From positions 1 to 8,194 of the forward strand of contig JBGTKH010000612.1 in assembly GCA_041744735.1 (NCBI GenBank): 8,194 bases of DNA. The letters are read 5' to 3'. The DNA comes from JBGTKH01 sp041744735. Its GTDB lineage: Bacteria; Planctomycetota; Planctomycetia; Pirellulales; Pirellulaceae. The notes below the pieces were generated by a model that had not been told where the DNA came from, made no database searches, and saw only the letters and a list, made by a program, of their open reading frames with translations. Of this stretch, positions 6,837 through 8,194 are shown piece after piece (position 1 is the first letter of the stretch; every line of letters starts with the position of its first letter). Position numbers and translations under genes: made by a program.

Positions 6837-7946
6837 ATGAGGCAGGATTTCGTTGCAACCGGCGCCGTGCTAATCGCGCTGCTGTTGGCATTGAGCGTAG
6901 CTAGGGGACAACCGCAAGACTCGGCACAGCAGGTCCAACGCGGCGTTCCAGTCCCCGATCCGTACTTAGTAATCATTCGCGATCCGGCCGTTCATCGGGA
7001 CCTTCAACTCAGCCCGACTCAAATACAAGCCATTGCGCAAATCACGGATGCGCTGGATGAAGGCTTGTGGGTGCTCCGCGATGTTCCGCCCGAGCTGAGC
7101 AGCGACAGACTAGCCGCGCTGATTGCCAAAGCAGAGCCGCCGGTGAAGGGAATCTTGGATGCGAGTCAACAAAAGCGGCTCGCCGAGATTCGACTGCGCA
7201 TGCAAGGCATCGCCGGATTTCGACGACCCGACGTGGCTGCTGCATTGAAACTCACTGCCGATCAGCGCATGCAGATTCAAACCATTGCCGACGAAACTCA
7301 GGCCGCTCTGCGAGAATTGCAAAAGCAGGCCAACAGCGGCAAGTCGCTGGAGACACTGTCACCAGAAGCGACGAAGTTACGCACCGACGAACATACTAAG
7401 ACGCTGGCCGCGATCACTCGGCCGCAGCAAACCCAATATGCGGCGATGCTGGGACGCGAATTTGACGTCAAACAGATTGGCCGCCCGCCGATTAAAGCCC
7501 CGGAGTTGCGCGGCGTGAATGATTGGGTCAACTCGCAGCCGCTCACTCTAGCCGGCCAGCGCGGCCGAGTCGTCGTGGTGAATTATCTCACCTACGGGTG
7601 AATCAACTGCATTCGCAATTACCCTTGGTACAAGGGTTGGCACGCGGACTATGCAGACAAGGGACTGACGGTGCTCGGAATTCACACGCCCGAATCGGCC
7701 CACGAGCGGAATGTGGATAACATTCGCAACAAAATGAAAGAGAACGGGATTGAGTATCCCATCGCCGTCGACAACGACATGGCCAACTGGAACGCCTGGG
7801 CCAATAACATGTGGCCCAGCACCTACTTGATCGACAAGAAGGGCTACGTGCGCTATTGGTGGTACGGCGAGTTAAATTGGAACGGCACCGAGGGCGAAAA
7901 GCTGTTCCGCGAAAAACTCGAACAACTTTTGGCAGAGAGCCCGTAA
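6837..7946 (+). CDS. Secreted thioredoxin-fold selenoprotein (in-frame UGA = Sec255) with N-terminal LTxxQ-like domain
   Basis: Read through the TGA at 7599-7601, this is a 369-residue exported redoxin. Residues 1-24 are a signal peptide. Residues 55-207 are helical with four Spy/LTxxQ-like motifs: LSPTQ (58-62), LDASQ (107-111), LTADQ (139-143) and ITRPQ (193-197). Residues about 225-369 form a TlpA/DipZ-like thioredoxin domain: strand VVVVNY, active site U255-I-N-C258, then GIHTPES (281-287), PIAVDND and the cis-Pro region MWPSTYLID (Pro327). Relatives carry Cys at the UGA position (W-T-Y-x-C-I-N-C), so selenocysteine is the natural reading. Expected role: periplasmic thiol-disulfide or peroxide chemistry, substrate unknown. 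The ATG at 6837 has GGAG 8 bases upstream. It follows the rhomboid gene by 31 bp. Alternative: a recent TGC-to-TGA nonsense mutation or a sequencing error; intact downstream frame and a SECIS-like hairpin argue against both. Translation needs SelA/SelB/SelC/SelD, not in this window. Confidence 0.88.
7599..7601 (+). other. In-frame UGA, predicted selenocysteine codon
   Basis: This TGA is codon 255 of the redoxin gene. It replaces the first Cys of the CxxC active site and differs from a TGC Cys codon by one base. The partner Cys258 is encoded by TGC at 7608-7610. The upstream 254 codons and the downstream 114 codons are in the same frame and together make one continuous thioredoxin fold. Confidence 0.85.
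7608..7655 (+). promoter_or_regulatory. SECIS-like stem-loop just downstream of the UGA
   Basis: The upper stem is a perfect 7-bp pairing, ACCCTTG (7621-7627) with CAAGGGT (7631-7637), closed by a GTA loop; opening the last G-C pair gives a GGTAC loop. Below an internal loop, CGC (7614-7616) pairs with GCG (7644-7646), and TGCAT (7608-7612) with ATGCA (7651-7655). The apical loop begins 26 bases after the UGA and its first base is G, which fits the usual description of bacterial SECIS elements (loop about 16-37 bases from UGA, small loop, G in the first two positions). It would recruit SelB with charged tRNA-Sec. The pairing was worked out by eye and no folding energy was computed. Confidence 0.7.
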
Positions 7947-7957
7947 TTCGCCAATTT

Positions 7958-8076
7958 TAGGCAAGTCCCGGATAAAGACGTACCAATCAGCGTAGCCGAA
8001 CTCGCCAGAGTTTGGCCGATCCTCCAAAGTCTGGCGACTTCGGCTACGGGTACATTAATAAGCCGGACTTGCCTTA
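7958..8076. repeat. Long imperfect palindromic repeat element
   Basis: The outer arms match as TAGGCAAGTCC (7958-7968, reading from T) against GGACTTGCCTTA (8065-8076). The inner arms 7992-8015 and 8024-8047 pair over 24 positions with two mismatches, around a core of GTAGCCGAA / TTCGGCTAC and TCGCCAGA / TCTGGCGA. The whole 119-bp block can fold into one long hairpin. It starts 12 bp after the selenoprotein stop codon, so it may end transcription of that operon, though it resembles a dispersed palindromic repeat more than a classic terminator. No gene is seen in 7947-8194. Confidence 0.7.
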
Positions 8077-8125
8077 CTGCGGCCGCGGCGAATGCCCGGC
8101 GGCAACGAACTCGGGTCAGTCGTTC

Positions 8126-8194
8126 AAAATTCAAAACTGCTGGGACGCAAGATTCGCCAAAGGCACAGCGACTTTCCCAGCAGTTTTGAATTTT
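8126..8194. repeat. 19-bp perfect inverted repeat, MITE-like, reaching the window end
   Basis: AAAATTCAAAACTGCTGGG at 8126-8144 is matched exactly by its reverse complement at 8176-8194, with 31 bases between. The left arm is preceded by GTTC, so the right arm may extend past the window. There is no coding capacity. It is probably a second, unrelated family of short palindromic elements. Confidence 0.7.

Noticed and set aside
6837..7601. A complete 254-residue protein ending at the TGA.
   Set aside because: It would stop inside the thioredoxin domain, right at the active site, while the same frame continues with the rest of the fold.
7671..7946. A separate 91-residue gene starting at GTG 7671.
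   Set aside because: It lacks the active site and the first part of the fold, and is in the same frame as the upstream gene; it is the tail of the selenoprotein.
6837..7946. A pseudogene with a nonsense mutation, or a base-call error.
   Set aside because: It cannot be fully excluded, but the stop falls exactly on a catalytic Cys codon, there is no other lesion, and a SECIS-like hairpin follows. Selenocysteine explains all three.
7853..8134. A minus-strand open frame of 93 codons over the 3' end of the selenoprotein gene.
   Set aside because: Most of it is read from the palindromic repeat and the rest is antisense to a real gene; such repeat-derived frames are a usual annotation artefact.

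Overview
The window looks like a piece of a Planctomycetota chromosome, most likely a Pirellulales-type member. Three things point there: a large secreted 'PVC-type' dehydrogenase with a C-terminal CxxCH haem domain, a secreted sulfatase next to it, and several long palindromic intergenic repeats of the kind scattered through these genomes. This is judged by reading alone; no database search was made.

Layout. On the minus strand lie a HAD-family phosphatase/phosphomutase (31-744) and a 993-residue lipoprotein-like beta-propeller/HEAT/cytochrome c protein (933-3914). A repeat-derived block (756-925) separates them. A 273-bp divergent intergenic region (3915-4187) holds a 26-bp inverted repeat and a possible promoter. 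On the plus strand follow a formylglycine-type sulfatase (4188-5540), a rhomboid protease with an extra seventh membrane helix and a charged C-terminal helical domain (5600-6805), and a secreted thioredoxin-fold protein (6837-7946). The last 248 bases are non-coding and consist largely of two palindromic repeat elements.

The main discovery is in the last gene. The reading frame that starts at 6837 meets an in-frame TGA at 7599-7601 and then continues in the same frame for 114 well-conserved codons to a TAA at 7944-7946. The TGA sits exactly where the first cysteine of a thioredoxin CxxC active site belongs (...TYG-TGA-INCIRNYP..., compare the family pattern W-T-Y-x-C-I-N-C). A stem-loop with the spacing and loop composition of a bacterial SECIS element follows the TGA. 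The simplest reading is a selenoprotein with a Sec-x-x-Cys active site (U255, C258), exported by a signal peptide and carrying an N-terminal domain with four Spy/LTxxQ-like motifs in two tandem units. A conventional gene finder would split this gene into a truncated 254-residue protein and a 91-residue fragment, and would miss the catalytic residue.

How the genes may work together. The propeller/cytochrome protein, the sulfatase and the redoxin all carry export signals, and the rhomboid is an inner-membrane protease, so four of the five genes act in or at the cell envelope. Oxidative and desulfating breakdown of sulfated polysaccharides is a reasonable theme for the dehydrogenase and sulfatase. 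The rhomboid and the redoxin are 31 bp apart and probably co-transcribed, which suggests, but does not show, a shared envelope role.
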